This document shows, one piece after another, positions 13,082 through 25,510 of a stretch of DNA of 64,000 bases (position 1 is its first letter; every line of letters begins with the position of its first letter). The notes beneath the pieces are model-generated. The model did not search any database. It saw only the letters and a program-made list of their open reading frames with translations, and had not been told where the DNA came from. The position numbers and the translations under genes were made by a program. Source of the DNA: Paguma larvata (taxonomy: Eukaryota; Chordata; Mammalia; Carnivora; Viverridae); contig CM057828.1 of assembly GCA_030068075.1 (NCBI GenBank), positions 111,961,699 to 112,025,698 of the forward strand, read 5' to 3'.

Positions 13082-13914
13082 ATTTTTAAAGCCATGGTAT
13101 AAAAATACAGACTTGCAAAAACACTGATTAAGGATATGAAAAGCTTCACCGTTAAAGTCTAACTGCTAGTATTTCAATTTCATTCCACATGTTTTTTTTC
13201 AGCAACAAGGTACCATAATTCAACTTTTATTAAAATAAAAAAAAACTATGCTGGCAATGGTATGGAGGCTACACTATAATGAACAGAAAAGTGGGAAGAG
13301 TAATTTAAATGGTTGATTGGTCTAGGAAATATCAGTTAGAATCAGAGTTGTTATTAGTAGAAATATAAACTACATCAGCAGGGGAAACTAAGTGGATAAG
13401 AAAGTGAACTGGGACAGACAGGAGAGGACTATAAAGTTTTAAGATATCCAAGTGGAAACGGTCAACAGATTTACACAGAACCAGGAATTCAGAAGGGGAT
13501 CGGGCTCTCCTCCATTAGAAGTGAAAGGCGGCAGACTCTAACTTTGCCTTGCATAATAATATAAGCAAGCACTATTCGCTTGGAATGAAGTAAGAGTATG
13601 GCAAGAATAAAGGCAATGACCAACATTTAACCTTGAATAAGGGCCAGTTACAAGGGAAGCCAGAAGCAGATCCAAAGACCCAAAAAAGCTAGTGATGTGA
13701 CAAAAGACAAAAGAGGGTTACTTAAGAACCTGGAAAAATGGAGGTGGTAGAACAGAGGAAATTTCGCTACTGCTTAATGACTCCTTCATCTACTTGTTTT
13801 TAACTTTATATTGCTGTATGGCATATGTTTATATAAAACACCCTAACTTTAATACAGTTGGCAAAACATTCGTCAATAAACAGCATAAAACACAAAACGA
13901 AATCAGTCAAGATT

Positions 13915-14470
13915 ATAATTCAGTGTGCAGCAAAGTTATCAGAGCTGGACTAAGATTGCTATCCTTAGAAAAGCCAGCTTACAGCTAGCTGACCCTTGGC
14001 TGACATGTGGGAACTTAGATTTCTGGAGAGTTCCCTTAACAGCTGATAGGTGTTCACTGGGCCTAAGCTGTTTGTGCATGCAATATGGTTTATGCTTAAC
14101 ATATGCTTTCCTATTGGGAATCCAGATTTTTGGTACATGCTAGGGAGAGGTGCCTATGTAACGAGCCAAATGCAATTAAAATCTTGGGTGCAAAATCTCT
14201 AAAAAGCCTCCTTTGTAGTCAACATTTCACATGTATTGTCAAAATTCATGGCTGAAGGAATTAAGTATGTCTTGTGTGACTCTCCTGGAAGACGACTCTT
14301 GGAGACCCACACCTGGTTTCCTCCAGGCTTTGCTCTGCATACTTTTTCCCTTAGCCGACTTATACATCCCTAGTAGAGTTGAGATTCCCAATGAAATTTC
14401 CAAAAATATGTTGACAATAAAGAAAATCAAGGTCAATTTTACAGACTCGAATCCTAGAATAGCCCTTTAA
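13915..14470 (+). mobile_element. Solo LTR-like element, family uncertain
   Basis: A 550-bp block of unusual composition for the intron. It has phrases I associate with a mammalian retroviral LTR: GGAGAGTTCCCTTAACAGC, CAGATTTTTGGTACATGC, a CCTGGTTTCCTCCAGGCTTTG segment and a terminal ACAATAAAG polyadenylation-like signal. No internal retroviral genes adjoin it. I cannot name the family with certainty. Confidence 0.5.
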
Positions 14471-14510
14471 GAAGCCTGACTTAGATGCCCTGACATTTAT
14501 TTGCATATAT

Positions 14511-14718
14511 ATGTATTTTTTATTTTATTTATTTTTGAGATAGAGAGAGATAGAGTACAAGCAGGGGAGGGGCAGAGAGGGGAGGCACAAAATCCGAAGC
14601 AGGGTCCAGGCTCTGAACTATCAGCACAGAGCCCAACGCAGGGCTCAAACTCACAGATTGCAAGATTATGACCTGAGCCAAAGTCAGCACTTAACTGACT
14701 TAGCCACCCAGGCGCCCC
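14511..14718 (-). mobile_element. CanSINE with perfect 12-bp target duplication
   Basis: Head GAGCCACCCAGGCGCCCC reversed at 14700-14718, T-rich start, GAGA body. ATTTGCATATAT occurs exactly at 14499-14510 and 14719-14730, a clean target-site duplication. A fairly recent insertion. Confidence 0.95.
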
Positions 14719-14839
14719 ATTTGCATATATTCTTAAGCAAGATGATCTATGCTTAAATAGATCTATGAATATAGTGCCACATTAAAGATTTGTTGAAAAG
14801 ACATGGTAAGTGAAGTACCTTATAAACCTAAGGTATATT

Positions 14840-15289
14840 TGGTGCGCCTGGGTGGCTCCGCCGGTTAAGCGTCTGACTTGGTTTTGGCTGAAGTCATAAT
14901 CTCACGGTTTCGTGGGTTTCGTGAATTCGAGCCCCATGTCTGCTCCACACTGACAGTGCAGAGCCTGCTTAGGATTCTCTCTCCCTCCTCTCTGCCCCTC
15001 ACACGCTTGTGCTGTCTTGGTCTCTCTCAAAATAAACAAACTTGATGGGGCGCCTGGGTGGCTCAGTCGGTTAAGCGGCCGACTTCGGCTCAGGTCACGA
15101 TCTCACGGTCTGTGAGTTCGAGCCCCACATCGGGCTCTGTGCTGATGGCTCATCAGAGCCTGGAGCCTGCTTCGGATTCTGTGTCTCCCTCTCTCTATGC
15201 CCTTCCCCTGCTCATGCTCTATCTCTATGTCTCTCAAAAATAAATAAATGTTAAAAAAATAAATAAACAAACTTGAAAAAAAATAAACA
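14840..15289 (+). mobile_element. CanSINE, split by a second CanSINE
   Basis: Element at 14840-15030 resuming at 15262-15289, interrupted by the SINE at 15047-15261. TAAGGTATATT at 14829-14839 and 15290-15300 is its own target duplication and encloses both copies, which fixes the order of insertion. Confidence 0.92.
15047..15261 (+). mobile_element. CanSINE nested in the tail of another CanSINE
   Basis: Near-consensus GGGGCGCCTGGGTGGCTCAG head and AAAAATAAATAAATG tail. AATAAACAAACTTGA at 15031-15045 is repeated at 15262-15276 and lies inside the A-rich tail of the older element. It is younger than its host. Confidence 0.95.
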
Positions 15290-16232
15290 TAAGGTATATT
15301 AGGAATGATGTCTAATCTCCCATGAAGTTAAAATCCAGGAATCCACTCCAATTTAATGTTATTCTTACTATCAACAAAAATTCAAAAATTGACACAACCA
15401 CCTAATTAGTTAAGCTTTTGGCTCTGAGGAACAATGTAACTTCCACAAGTCTGACACAGATGGTATCAGAGAGCTTAGGACCGGTATATGTGTTTTCAGA
15501 AAACATAATGTAATCATCAAAAACCACAAGTATGGAAGCACACTAGCCTAAAACTTTAGAATCAAGAGAAAACTGAATCAGCTGTTAAGAGAGAAGATAC
15601 TTTCAGAGACAGGAGCTTTTTCAATAGGGATTAGAGTCTACATCCTGTGAAATAGATTTATCTAGACCACTTAGCAAAACAACTGAAACTTAGAAGTGAG
15701 AAGAGTAAGACACAGATATTTTAGTAAGGGACTAAAAATAAACTGACATTCTTAAAACAGAATCGAAACTAAGTAAAAGAGGTTTTATAAAAAGCATGAT
15801 ATGATATGGCAAGCAATATACCTTAGATTCTAGCCACAAGGGTATGCTTATGAACTGAAGTCAGGGCAGATCTGCCCCTGAATAACATGATTATATTAAG
15901 TTAAAGCTAACTCTCTATAATAAAAGCTACAATTGATACTATCTTCCAATGCATTTTGGGGGGTTATCTCATTTGAGCCTTTTCATTTCTCCATGTAGTT
16001 CTTCCCAAACTGAAGTAACACACAAGTAGAAAAGTAAAGTGATGATACATGCCCTACCTAGCATCAGAATTAATGATGATGGTGGTTACGATTTTTCAGA
16101 GCTACCTTTTCCATACCTATGTAGAAAGTGCTGCATCACAAAAGTTCTTCTAAATCTCACTTTTATCTTAAAAATTCACACGAATTTTTGTATCTTGCCC
16201 TACAATGAGTATGTTTCAGGATAAGAACACAA

Positions 16233-16427
16233 GCTTGTTGTTGTTTTTAAAATGTGTCTATTTTTGAGAGTAAATGAGTGAGCAAGGGAGCAGGGCAGGT
16301 ACAGAGAAAGGGGGACAGAGGATGCAAAGTGGGCTCCATGCTGACAGCAGAGAGCCTGATGCAGGGTTCAAACACATGAACCAAGCCAAAGTTGGACACT
16401 CAACCGACTGAGCCATCTAAGCTACCC
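16233..16427 (-). mobile_element. CanSINE, diverged
   Basis: GAGCCATCTAAGCTACCCA end and GAGAGTAAATGAGTGAGC body. AGAACACAA at 16224-16232 and 16428-16436 is the target duplication. It has more mutations than most copies, so it is an older insertion. Confidence 0.85.
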
Positions 16428-16600
16428 AGAACACAAATTTTTATTAGTAGTATAACGCAAAGTCTAAGACTAAGAGAAAGAATAAGTGATTTGTGGATGG
16501 CAATATATCCAAAGATGTATAAACCTTGAACTCAGAATTTTAATATTATATCCAGTGATTATTCAAGTGCACAAAGGAAGATGATACACTGGTGAGAAAA

Positions 16601-16654
16601 AAAATGTATGTATGTATGTCTATTATGTGTGTGTGTACATGTGTATATATATAT
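16601..16654. repeat. TGTA/TG/TA microsatellite
   Basis: Compound simple repeat of TATG units, then TG units, then TA units. It is likely variable in length between individuals. Confidence 0.8.
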
Positions 16655-17060
16655 GCTGGTGAAAGACAGTCTCATGGATGCTGTACAGCCCAGGAAAATA
16701 ACGGAAGCAAAAGCTGTTTATATGGTCTGATGCCCTTTATGCTCTCCGTATACTACCAAAAAAGGGCTCACTAGTTAAAAAATCTGAGAAAAGTAACATT
16801 TATGGATAAGTGGGATAAAACTGACTTTAAATGATACCATAAGAAAATAAAGTTAGGACTGATGAAACAAGTCTTGGAGACTTCTAAGAAAGGATACTAC
16901 TGATAATTATTTGGGTCTTTAGAGGTAGGGTAGGGAGTGGAATAAAGGGGTTATAGGTCTATGCTTAAGCAAACTTCTTCTCCCATCCAGTGCTTAATCA
17001 AAGGCACATATGAAATGGTGATGTATTAACTTGATTAGATGCTAATGTCAGACTAGAATC

Positions 17061-17240
17061 CAGGGATCAGCAAAATACAACCTGCTGGATACATGTTTTT
17101 ATCAACAGTCTTATCAGAACACATTGATAGGCAACCATTTAAGTATTACCTATGGCTACTTTTTCTTCCAGTTTTGACAATGACTGTGAGATCTAGAAGG
17201 CTAACATATTACCCAGCCTTTTAAGAAACTTTGCTAGGTT
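17061..17240. mobile_element. hAT-Charlie non-autonomous remnant (MER58-like)
   Basis: Starts CAGGGATCAGCAAAATAC and ends CTTTTAAGAAACTTTGCT, degraded inverted ends of the CAGGGGTCGGCAAACT family. The internal TATGGCTAC matches the family core. The subfamily name is tentative. Confidence 0.55.
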
Positions 17241-17258
17241 AGACATTAAGATAAAGTA

Positions 17259-17462
17259 GGGGCGCCTGGGTGGCTCAGTCAGTTAAGAGTCCAACTTCAG
17301 CTCAGGTCATGATCTCATGGAGAGTGAGTTCGAGCCCCACATCTGGCTCTGTGCTGACAGCTCACAGCCTGGAGCCTGCTTCAGATTCTGAGTCTCCTCC
17401 TCTCTCTGTCCCTCCCCTGTTCGTGCTGTCTCTCCCAAATATAAATTAAAAAAAAAAAAAAA
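17259..17462 (+). mobile_element. CanSINE
   Basis: GGGGCGCCTGGGTGGCTCAG head, CTCACAGCCTGGAGCCTGC body, A-rich tail. ATTAAGAT-like flanks occur on both sides. It is inserted just beside the hAT remnant at 17.06-17.24 kb. Confidence 0.93.
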
Positions 17463-19026
17463 TTAAGATTTTAAGGTAAAGTAATGTAACATAACAATAC
17501 AAGACCTTTTTCCTGACAGAATCTTCAATATTCAAAAGGCAGAAGAATAACCCCTACTTGACATCCTCTATAACTTCAGAAGCTAGTTCTTAAGGGTGAG
17601 AAGACTACAGGCCTTCTCACCTACAGGCTGAGAAAGGTGGAGCTCTAGGAAGAGTACTCTGGGAAATGGGCCAACAAATGTAGCAAAATGCACCTGAGTG
17701 AGCTAGAAATGGAAATTAAGCAATTATATTGCACTTTTGTTTAGAAAAGGTAACTTGGATATTAGAGGGAAAACAAAGTATATATAAACTTCTACATGAT
17801 CAAACAAGGCTGGGAAATGCAAATGGCTTTTCCAAAAGTGAAACAACAGTTTTCATTCTACTCAGGGATAAATATTACAGCATTTGTACCCTTATTCAGA
17901 ACATGACAACCATTACCGGATCCTCAGACTTAGAAATTAAGTCTTAATGCCCTCTACAAATAACTGGAAAGAAAGAAGAAAGTACATCTACAATGTTAAA
18001 TAAAAGATTTCAAGGACCTCTATCACCCTAAAATGCTATTCAAACTAATAAAAGCAGACAGTAGGTATCCCTGAATAAGGTTAAGCAGATCTTAAACTTT
18101 AGTATATTAAAAAACGTAGATTTCAAGATTGAATGTCACAGAGATTCTGATTGACAGTTTATGGGATGAGACTCCCAAGACGTAAATTTTTCAAAAGATG
18201 GTTTTGATGTGGTCAGTATCCAGGCCACACTTTATTTTAAATGCTCTACTGCCTTTTACTGTCCTTAGTCTTCCTTTCATCAATTCAAAACAAGAGACAC
18301 TAACAGTTAAAAATGAGATTTTACAAAGAAAGCCACATCTATAATGAGAAGTTTTACCATAACATGATAAACATTTTCCTGACAAACCTTAAATTCTGTA
18401 AAATCACACGAAAAATAAGTCTTATGGGAAAAATAGAGTAAGAGCAAATTACTCAAAACTATGCGACTTTACTATAACCAGAGCACAAAAACTTGAATAG
18501 CACAGGCGAGCAGCTCAGCATGGTTTTGTATATTGTTTCAGGGGATATTAAAAATGCAAAAAAAAAAAAAAAAAAAAATTAAGAAAGAAATCCAGCTTGC
18601 TGAGGCTGAGAACAAAGAAGTGAAGTTCTGAGCATCGAGGCTACAGTTAAAATGGACAGAATGAAAGCACAACTTGCCACAGACAGGGAGTCATGCAAGG
18701 CCGGTGGAGGAGACTTGAATTTTCTCTAGGGGTCTTGCCTTTGCAGCAGCTTTCCTTTCTATTTGAAGGTTATAACCTAATTCCTGCTATTCTGATTCTC
18801 CTTGCCAAAAAAAAAATAATAATAATCACAAATGAACCAACACAGCTTCAGTTTATATTGGTGTCATTCTCCATTTTCCTAATTGTACATGAGCTCAATG
18901 GTGGTGGAAAAGCAAAGTGTAGCTAACCAGACTTTGTCTCTTGGTGAGGGTGGAAATGAATAAGATAATGTGTCTATGATAGGCTTGCACTGACAGTCTC
19001 CGGTCGTTGAATTATTCCTTCTAGAT

Positions 19027-19313
19027 CTGTGTTATACAAGTGACAGTCCACTAGGCCACACAGAGCTGCTGAGCACTTGAAATGTGGCTACTCTTAAGCT
19101 GAAATTTGCTACATGTACAAAATGCATGCTAGATTCAAAGACATAATACAAAAAGAATATAAAATAGCACATTAATATCTTTATATGGATTACACGATGA
19201 TCTATTTTCGACATGTTGGGTTAAATAGTATACACTGTTAAAATTAACTTCAGATGTTGACTAGTAGAAAATTTAAAATTGCATACATGGCTCACTGGAC
19301 AGCACTATTCTAG
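19027..19313. mobile_element. hAT-type MITE remnant (MER3-like)
   Basis: Left end resembles CAGTGCTGTCCAATAG, then GAGCACTTGAAATGTGGCTA; the right end GGACAGCACTATTCTAG is the inverted counterpart. The internal AT-rich spacer is typical. The same family appears at 44.1 and 51.4 kb. The name is from memory and tentative. Confidence 0.6.
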
Positions 19314-19924
19314 ATAAAGGTACCCACTGACAATTTGTGAAAAAGGGCCAGAGGTGCCTACTGTACAGAGGACATTTCTCAAAACATTTGTCCCATCTAA
19401 ACAATCAGCTTATAATTACCTAAGTCTAGAACCTAATTCTACTTAACACAAGATGCTAAATTTTCTAGAAATGTAACTGGTGTGCAGCTTGTACTGTAGA
19501 GAGTACTTAGTTTGGCTTCAAACTTTTACTATTCACCGCTTTGAGAAATTTCATCACCAACAATGTCATGTAATACACCTGCTCTTGTATCTATCATGAA
19601 CGAATGCTATCAAAGAGATCCTTTGTTAACAGAGTAAAGACCAAAAGTTATTAAACTAGTAGAGATGAATGAAAGATGCAGCTTTCAGTGAATTTCATTA
19701 ATAAAGCTTATTTTAAAAACAGTACTGCTATCCTTTAAGTTTATCCCAAATGAATATGCTACCTATTTTTCTGCACAGTGATACAAACTACTTTGTGAAA
19801 TGTATTACTTTCTTTGGAACTACCCACATCTTTCCTACTCTAACATGTGTAGGTGACATATTATTTATATTCACCTACAAACTAGAAATGGAATTTTACA
19901 AAATATTTTAAGACGCAAATGCAA

Positions 19925-21262
19925 AAGAATGAAGTTGAACTGGACCCCTTCCTCATACTATACGTATAGTATGCACTATACACACGTATAATACAAAATG
20001 AATCACAGACCTAAATGTAAGAGCTTAAACTATAAAACTCTTGTAAGAAAATATAGACTTAAATCATCACCAAAAGTACAAGTGAAAAAATAAAAAATAA
20101 AAAATTAGATTTTGTCAAAATTTAAAGCTTTTGTGCTTCAAAAGACACCATCAAGAAAGTGAGAAGTCAATCCACAGAACAGGAGAACATATTTGCAAAT
20201 CATGTATATGCAAGGGACATTTACCTAGTTTTACTAGTAGGAACTCTTACAACTCAATAAAAGACAAATAGTACACTTTTAAAATGACTGAAAGATAACA
20301 AATATTCCTCCAAAGAAGACAAATGGCCAAAAAACACATGAAAAAGTCACTCATCGACTTTAGCCATTAAGGAAATGCAAAGCAACGCTGCAATGAAACA
20401 CCACTTCACATCCAGGAGGATAGCTATGGTCAAAAAAGACGGACTAGAACAAATGTTGAGGAGGATGTAGAGAAACCAAAACCCTCATACACACTAGTGT
20501 TGAAAATATATTAAGTTGCTTTGGAAAACAGTCTGGCATTTCCTTAAAAGGTTAAACATAGAATTATTATATGAGCCAGTAATTCTACTTCTAGGTATAT
20601 ATCCAAGAGAAATGAAAACATGTGCCCACAAATGTTCACAGTCCATAGAGCTAAAACACAGGAACAAACGAGGGGCATCCTGGGTGGCTCAGTCAGTTAA
20701 GCCTCCAATTTTGGGTTCTTGAGATGGAGCCCCATATCGGGCTCTGTGCTGGCAGCTTGGAGCCTGGAGCCTCCTTCAGATTCTGTGTCTCCCTCTCTCT
20801 CTTTCCCTCCCCTGCTCGTGCTTGGTTGGTCTCTCTCAAAATTAAACATTAAAAAAAAAAAAGATAAAGGAACCAGATGTCTAACTGATTGGCAGATAAA
20901 AAAAAAACACGGAATATGATACAACAATAAAAATGAATAAGTACTGCCACAACGTATAATGTGGATGAACTTTGAAAATGTTATGCTAAGTCCAAGAAGC
21001 CAGCCACAAAAGACTGTATCTTGTAGGATTCCACTTAGAGGAAACATCCACAATTGGCACATCTATAGAGACAGAAGGGCCACCTACGACTGAGGGTAAG
21101 GTGAAAGCTATAGGGTCTTTTTGGGTGATGAAATTGTTCTAAAATGGATTGTGGTGATGGCTACACAACTGGGAGTATATTAAAAACCACTGAACTGCAC
21201 CCTTTAAATTGGTGACTGTATGAGGTGGATTACACATCAATAAAACTGTAACCAAAAATAAA
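19925..21262 (+). mobile_element. L1M LINE-1 3' part (ORF2 end and 3' UTR)
   Basis: Recognisable L1 phrases in order: GAATGAAGTTGAACTGGACC, AATCACAGACCTAAATGTAA, TTGTGCTTCAAAAGACACC, GAAATGCAAAGCAACG, CTACTTCTAGGTATATATCC, TGTGGTGATGGCTACACAAC and a terminal AATAAAACTGTAACC. A CanSINE at 20672 interrupts it. All frames are broken; no functional protein. Confidence 0.85.
20672..20862 (+). mobile_element. CanSINE inside the L1 remnant
   Basis: GGGGCATCCTGGGTGGCTCAG head, CCTCCTTCAGATTCTGTGTC body, ATTAAACATT and A tail. It splits L1 sequence that continues on both sides. Confidence 0.92.
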
Positions 21263-21544
21263 ATAAAGATCTACCATAACTTAAATGTGACTTTGACTTG
21301 TCTAGCTTAGACAGACAGAAATCCCTATTTCATCATTTCTTAAACTCTAATCCTATGAGATGTTTTGAATAAAAAATGTCACCATGGTCATGTAAATCTG
21401 GAAAAAGTTGTATATGATATTCTCTCACAGAAAATTTAAATGTACTTTAAAGAATCTAAGAATTGCTAAAGTAAGGAAACTTTAACGGGAGGGGGGGAGT
21501 GGGGAGAGAAGGGCATTAAGTACAGATATATGACACAATATATA

Positions 21545-21770
21545 TGATCCATGAAAACACTATGTTAAATGAAAAAGACCAGTCACAAAAGACCATATGT
21601 AATCCATTTACATGAAATGTCCACAAGAGAAAAATCTATTGAGACAGAAAGCAGATCAGTGGTTGGGGAGTGGGCAAGGAGGGAAAGAAAAGTGGAGTGA
21701 ATGCTACTGGTGGGGTGGTGGCAGTGGTAATTGTGTGGTATGTGAATTATACTTCAATTTCTAAAAAAGA
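21545..21770 (+). mobile_element. L1M 3' UTR fragment
   Basis: AAAAGACCAGTCACAAAAGACC, ATTTACATGAAATGTCCA and CAGATCAGTGGTTGGGGAGTG are typical of L1M 3' untranslated sequence. It is probably a second copy, because it repeats the segment already present at 20.98-21.06 kb. Confidence 0.7.
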
Positions 21771-21784
21771 CATTTAAAATTGAG

Positions 21785-21910
21785 AACTACTCAGGGACAT
21801 AGCACTCAATCAGGTAAATATGGGTTTCAGTCCAGACTTTGCCTCTGCCTTACTAAATAAAAGTGAGGTCACCCACCTTCTATGGTTATCTTCACTTGTC
21901 AAAGAACATA
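21785..21910 (+). mobile_element. MIR remnant
   Basis: TATGGGTTTCAGTCCAGACTTTG..CTCTGCC..CACCCACCTTCTATGG follows the order of the MIR core on the plus strand. Decayed. Confidence 0.5.
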
Positions 21911-22129
21911 CTAGTTGAACAGTGTGTAGAATTACTTCTACTTGTTTAGAAAAATTATCAGCACAGGATTCTGGACTCTTCAGTGATCTCAAGCACTTGA
22001 TTCAGTAACACACAGAACAAACAGCATTACAGGGCTATGTAGAACTAATCTTGAAGTAAGAATCTCCTCATTTTTACGGACTCCAGTAGAAATACACTGG
22101 GTTCACTGTAGTATTCTAACTGTTCTCCC

Positions 22130-22590
22130 ACTTTCATTCTGGTCTCCATTTCAAAACAGTCTCTACAGAGCAATTGAAGTAATCTTTCAAGACTGTATCT
22201 CCAATCATGACAGGTGTCCTGAATTTTAATGGGTACAGAGGGAAACTAACTTCTCTGGTCCTACTTACCATATTCCAGCCTTACTCTGCAGCATTTACCA
22301 TACCTTGCTCACTACACCTAAGCTATCCTGGCCAATTGAAGTCTTTGAATACATGCCCAATTCTTTCCTACCCTAGATCCTTCATACATTCTATCTCCTC
22401 ACCTCTATCTCCCATTCTTCATCTGCCTATTTCTTTGTCATCCTTCATCTCAGCTTAAATGCCACATCCTTAGAAATGCCCTTCCTGACCCTCCAACCTA
22501 AAACAAGCCCCCTCTCATAGGACACATCTTTCCTTAACAGCTATTTTTATGGAGTGTCATTAGATTGCACCTCACACTATTCTGTTTTCT
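22130..22590 (+). mobile_element. L2 LINE 3' remnant
   Basis: CTGTTCTCCCACTTTCATTC, CTTGCTCACTAC, TTCATCTCAGCTTAAATGCC and CCTTCCTGACCCTCC appear in the order of the L2 3' end. The open frame of 83 codons inside is a relic and not a gene. Confidence 0.65.
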
Positions 22591-23089
22591 TGTATTTATA
22601 TTAACTACATGGTTAGTCTAAGTAAGAAAAGCATTCCTTTGGAAGAAAAAGAATATAGCACAGGTCAGTTATGAAAAAAATGACAGTTTTAGGAAAATTT
22701 ATCAAATTATTTAAGATTCTGAATGGGTGGGTAGGTGTAGTTGCAAACTATCCTTTCCCAAGCTGATACCATTAGAGAAGAGTACAGCAAACAAGGAGAA
22801 AGAGACGCAGGTCCTGTCAGGCCTATGTATCTCCAAATAATTTTACTTCCTGACTGTAATCAATTGAGCAAGAAGTAATCAATTTCAACTTTGGAAGCCT
22901 CATGGTATTGCTCAATCTAAAAATGGTTGAAAAATGAAGAAAAAGGAATCTTCAAGTATGTGCTACACTCTCATATGTTTCACACACAACTCCTAATTAT
23001 ATTAAGATAGTAAAGGAAATTACAAAGATCATCTAACAAGAGAAAAGATTTAACGGGATAAAATGAAATGAACTTCAGTCAAGAAAAAT

Positions 23090-23260
23090 ATGAGAAATGG
23101 CACAGAAGTAGGAAAGCACAGGATGACAAGAGTTCAGGAGGCAAGGAGTAAAATTAGTGGGACAGGAACATGAAGTTCCTATAGACGAACTAAAAGGGGT
23201 GAAAAGCTAAATTAAGAAAAGCATTACTGAAGGGCCTTGGAAGTCAAACTAAGGGAAAGC
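23090..23260 (-). mobile_element. Possible L2 remnant, reverse
   Basis: GAGTTCAGGAGGCAAGGAG..GAAGGGCCTTGGAAGTCAAACTAAGG resembles reversed L2 sequence. Weak. Confidence 0.35.
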
Positions 23261-23479
23261 AGTTTATCTCTTGGACAAGGAAAACTCTCAAAATAATAAA
23301 GAACTGTTATCTGGTTTTGAGTATTTCCCCTCCCCCATGCTTTTGAATACTGGGAGCATCATGAAAAAAGCAGACTTAAAATATGTATCTTTAAGAATAA
23401 GACAAAAGACCAAAGAAGAAAATTCTCTCAAAGTTGCCTTAGTATTTTCCCCCCAACTTCAAGCCACAGAATTCTTTCC

Positions 23480-23735
23480 TTACATAGCTTGTTCTTCCTG
23501 CGAATGTCAATTCACAAGTTACCCACTAAGAGAGCCTTTCCTTGACCACCTCCTGCCTCATTCCATTACCATTTCAAATCACTATTTCCTTCATAGCACA
23601 AATCACAATATGAAATTACCCTGTTTGTCTATTACGTATCGTTTATCTCTTCTACTAGGAGAGAAAAACTCCCTGAACACAGGGACTTTGCCTGTCATGT
23701 CACAGTTAGAATCCCTGTAACTAAAACAGTGCTTG
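23480..23735 (+). mobile_element. L2 LINE 3' remnant
   Basis: GAGAGCCTTTCCTTGACCAC, CTGTTTGTCTATTACG, AACTCCCTGAACACAGGGAC and AACAGTGCTTGG match the L2 3' end, including the final AGTGCTTGG phrase. The 149-codon open frame across it is a relic. Confidence 0.65.
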
Positions 23736-23901
23736 GGTCTGTCAGTAGACTAAAATAAAACAAACGCACATATGGAAGCCCAATACGTAAAACAGGACAC
23801 CCTCTTATTGCAATGGAGGTAACAAGGGATTGAAGACATGCTCGGTCCCATTCTTGGAACCTCTAGCCTCCATACAGTATCATTTAAAAAGTAATGATAC
23901 A

Positions 23902-24111
23902 GGGTGCCTGGGTGGCTCAGTCGGTTAAGTGTCTGACTTCAGCCCAGGTCAAGATCTTGCAGTTCTTGAGTTCGAGCCCTGTGTGTCGGGGTTTGGCTGA
24001 CACCTCAGAGCTTGGAGCCTGCTTCGATTCTTTGTCTTTCTCTCTCTCTGCCCCTGCCCCACTCGTGCACGTGCTCTCTCAAAAATAAATAAAACGTTAA
24101 AAAAAAAAAAA
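23902..24111 (+). mobile_element. CanSINE
   Basis: GGGTGCCTGGGTGGCTCAGT head, TTGAGTTCGAGCCCTG box B-like part, CT-rich body, AAAAATAAATAAAACG tail. Confidence 0.94.
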
Positions 24112-24493
24112 GGAACAACACAGATAAATTCTACAGATTAGTTGTCAAAAAGCTAGGTAGTAGTAACAAATCCTGTGGCTCATATAGAAGTATATAAACT
24201 TCACCTGTTAAATGTAATTAATATGACAAAGCAAAAAAGTGTTAAGATGACATTCATTACCTGCCAACACCCACTGAAACTGTATAATTAATACATATTA
24301 GTAACAAATTATTCTACCCTCTTCTCTTTTAATACCTGTACACCATTATATAAATTGAAAAGTGCTTTTCCCAAAATTATGAGGTACTAAAAGGAAAAAG
24401 GCAGCATGTTACAGCAGAGTAACCTCAAAGAAAACATCAGGTTTTCCCTTACAGGTAAAACTTTTTTCTTTCCAGTTAGGATTTCTTTTAAAA

Positions 24494-24686
24494 GTGTATT
24501 TATTTATTTTAAGAGAGAGTGAAAGAGCACGTATGCGCAGGGGAGGGGCAGGGAGAGAGAGAATCCCAAGCAGGCCCAAGACTGTCCACATAGAGCCCGA
24601 TGCCGGGTGCAAATTCAAGAACCACAAGATGACCTGAGCCGAGACCAAGAGTCATGACTTAACTGACTGAGCTATCCAGAAGCCCC
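24494..24686 (-). mobile_element. CanSINE, diverged
   Basis: TTATTTATTTTAAGAGAGAG start, GGGGAGGGGCAGGGAGAGAG body and GAGCTATCCAGAAGCCCC end. An older copy by its substitutions. Confidence 0.88.
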
Positions 24687-25219
24687 AAGTCAGACATTAT
24701 TAATACTGTTCTTACATGTCTCTTGGAGACGCATGCATACAGCATTTATTCCAAAACTCCCATCTGTTTCTGCTGCTAAGTCATCCTGCTTTTGTGTTGA
24801 GACAGGGCTGCAGTTTTAGATATAGCTACTGGTAATCTAACACTGGACACTGTGTCTAGGTGTTCTCAAACTGTGAAATGGGAAGAGTAAACATTGCCAT
24901 ATAGCCTAAACCAATTTTATAAACATTAAGGGGCAGATGCAAATGTTGCTTACTATGAGGTATTTTAAAAATAAAAACAGAAGCTCAATAATTAGGAGAG
25001 AAGGTCAAAAGATCACATCTGCTGATAAGTTTAAGTGACGTTATCAATTTTATGGCAACATTTTTTGAACAAATATTACAGATCTCTTCACACTCCCTTC
25101 AATCCCATCAATTCCATTTCTCAACCCCTTCCTGTCCAATCACTACTCTAGCCAGACTTAGATTATATAGCTTTATTTAGGAACTGTTTCAAACTTTCAA
25201 GGAAAAAAGAATTCCTATA

Positions 25220-25510
25220 ATGTATAATCTGTTCCAGAAACAGACTCAATTATAAAAGAAACCAACTAGAAAATTCTAACAAAGACAACAAGAATCATAG
25301 AGCAATACAGAATTAGAATTTGCAACTATATATGGGCCTCAGGCCAGGAAAGCACAATAAAGACTGGACAACTTGCATGAATATAAATCTTGAATGCTAA
25401 TTTTTAGAAACAGATTATTGAGAGAGCATTTGATAAAATTCAAACAGACTTTTAACAACAAATTACCAACTAACTGTAGGAATAGGTAGTTTTCTTAATA
25501 TGAAGATAAA
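25220..25510 (+). mobile_element. L1 ORF2 fragment, decayed
   Basis: GAGAGCATTTGATAAAATTCA..ACTGTAGGAATAGG..CTTAATATGAAGATAAAC echoes the L1 ORF2 segment around the reverse transcriptase core. Frames are broken. Confidence 0.5.

Noticed and set aside
15058..15243. Repeated short frames starting MAQSVKRPTSAQVTISRSV-like at many places (also 30709, 38227, 39717, 44329)
   Set aside because: These are translations of the CanSINE body, which happens to have an open frame. They are not genes.
20516..21062. Open frames of 68 and 121 codons near 20.5-21.1 kb
   Set aside because: They are L1 and SINE sequence read in arbitrary frames.
23271..23720. 149-codon open frame on the plus strand
   Set aside because: Its 3' part lies in an L2 relic and the rest in intron. 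No domain and no splice context.
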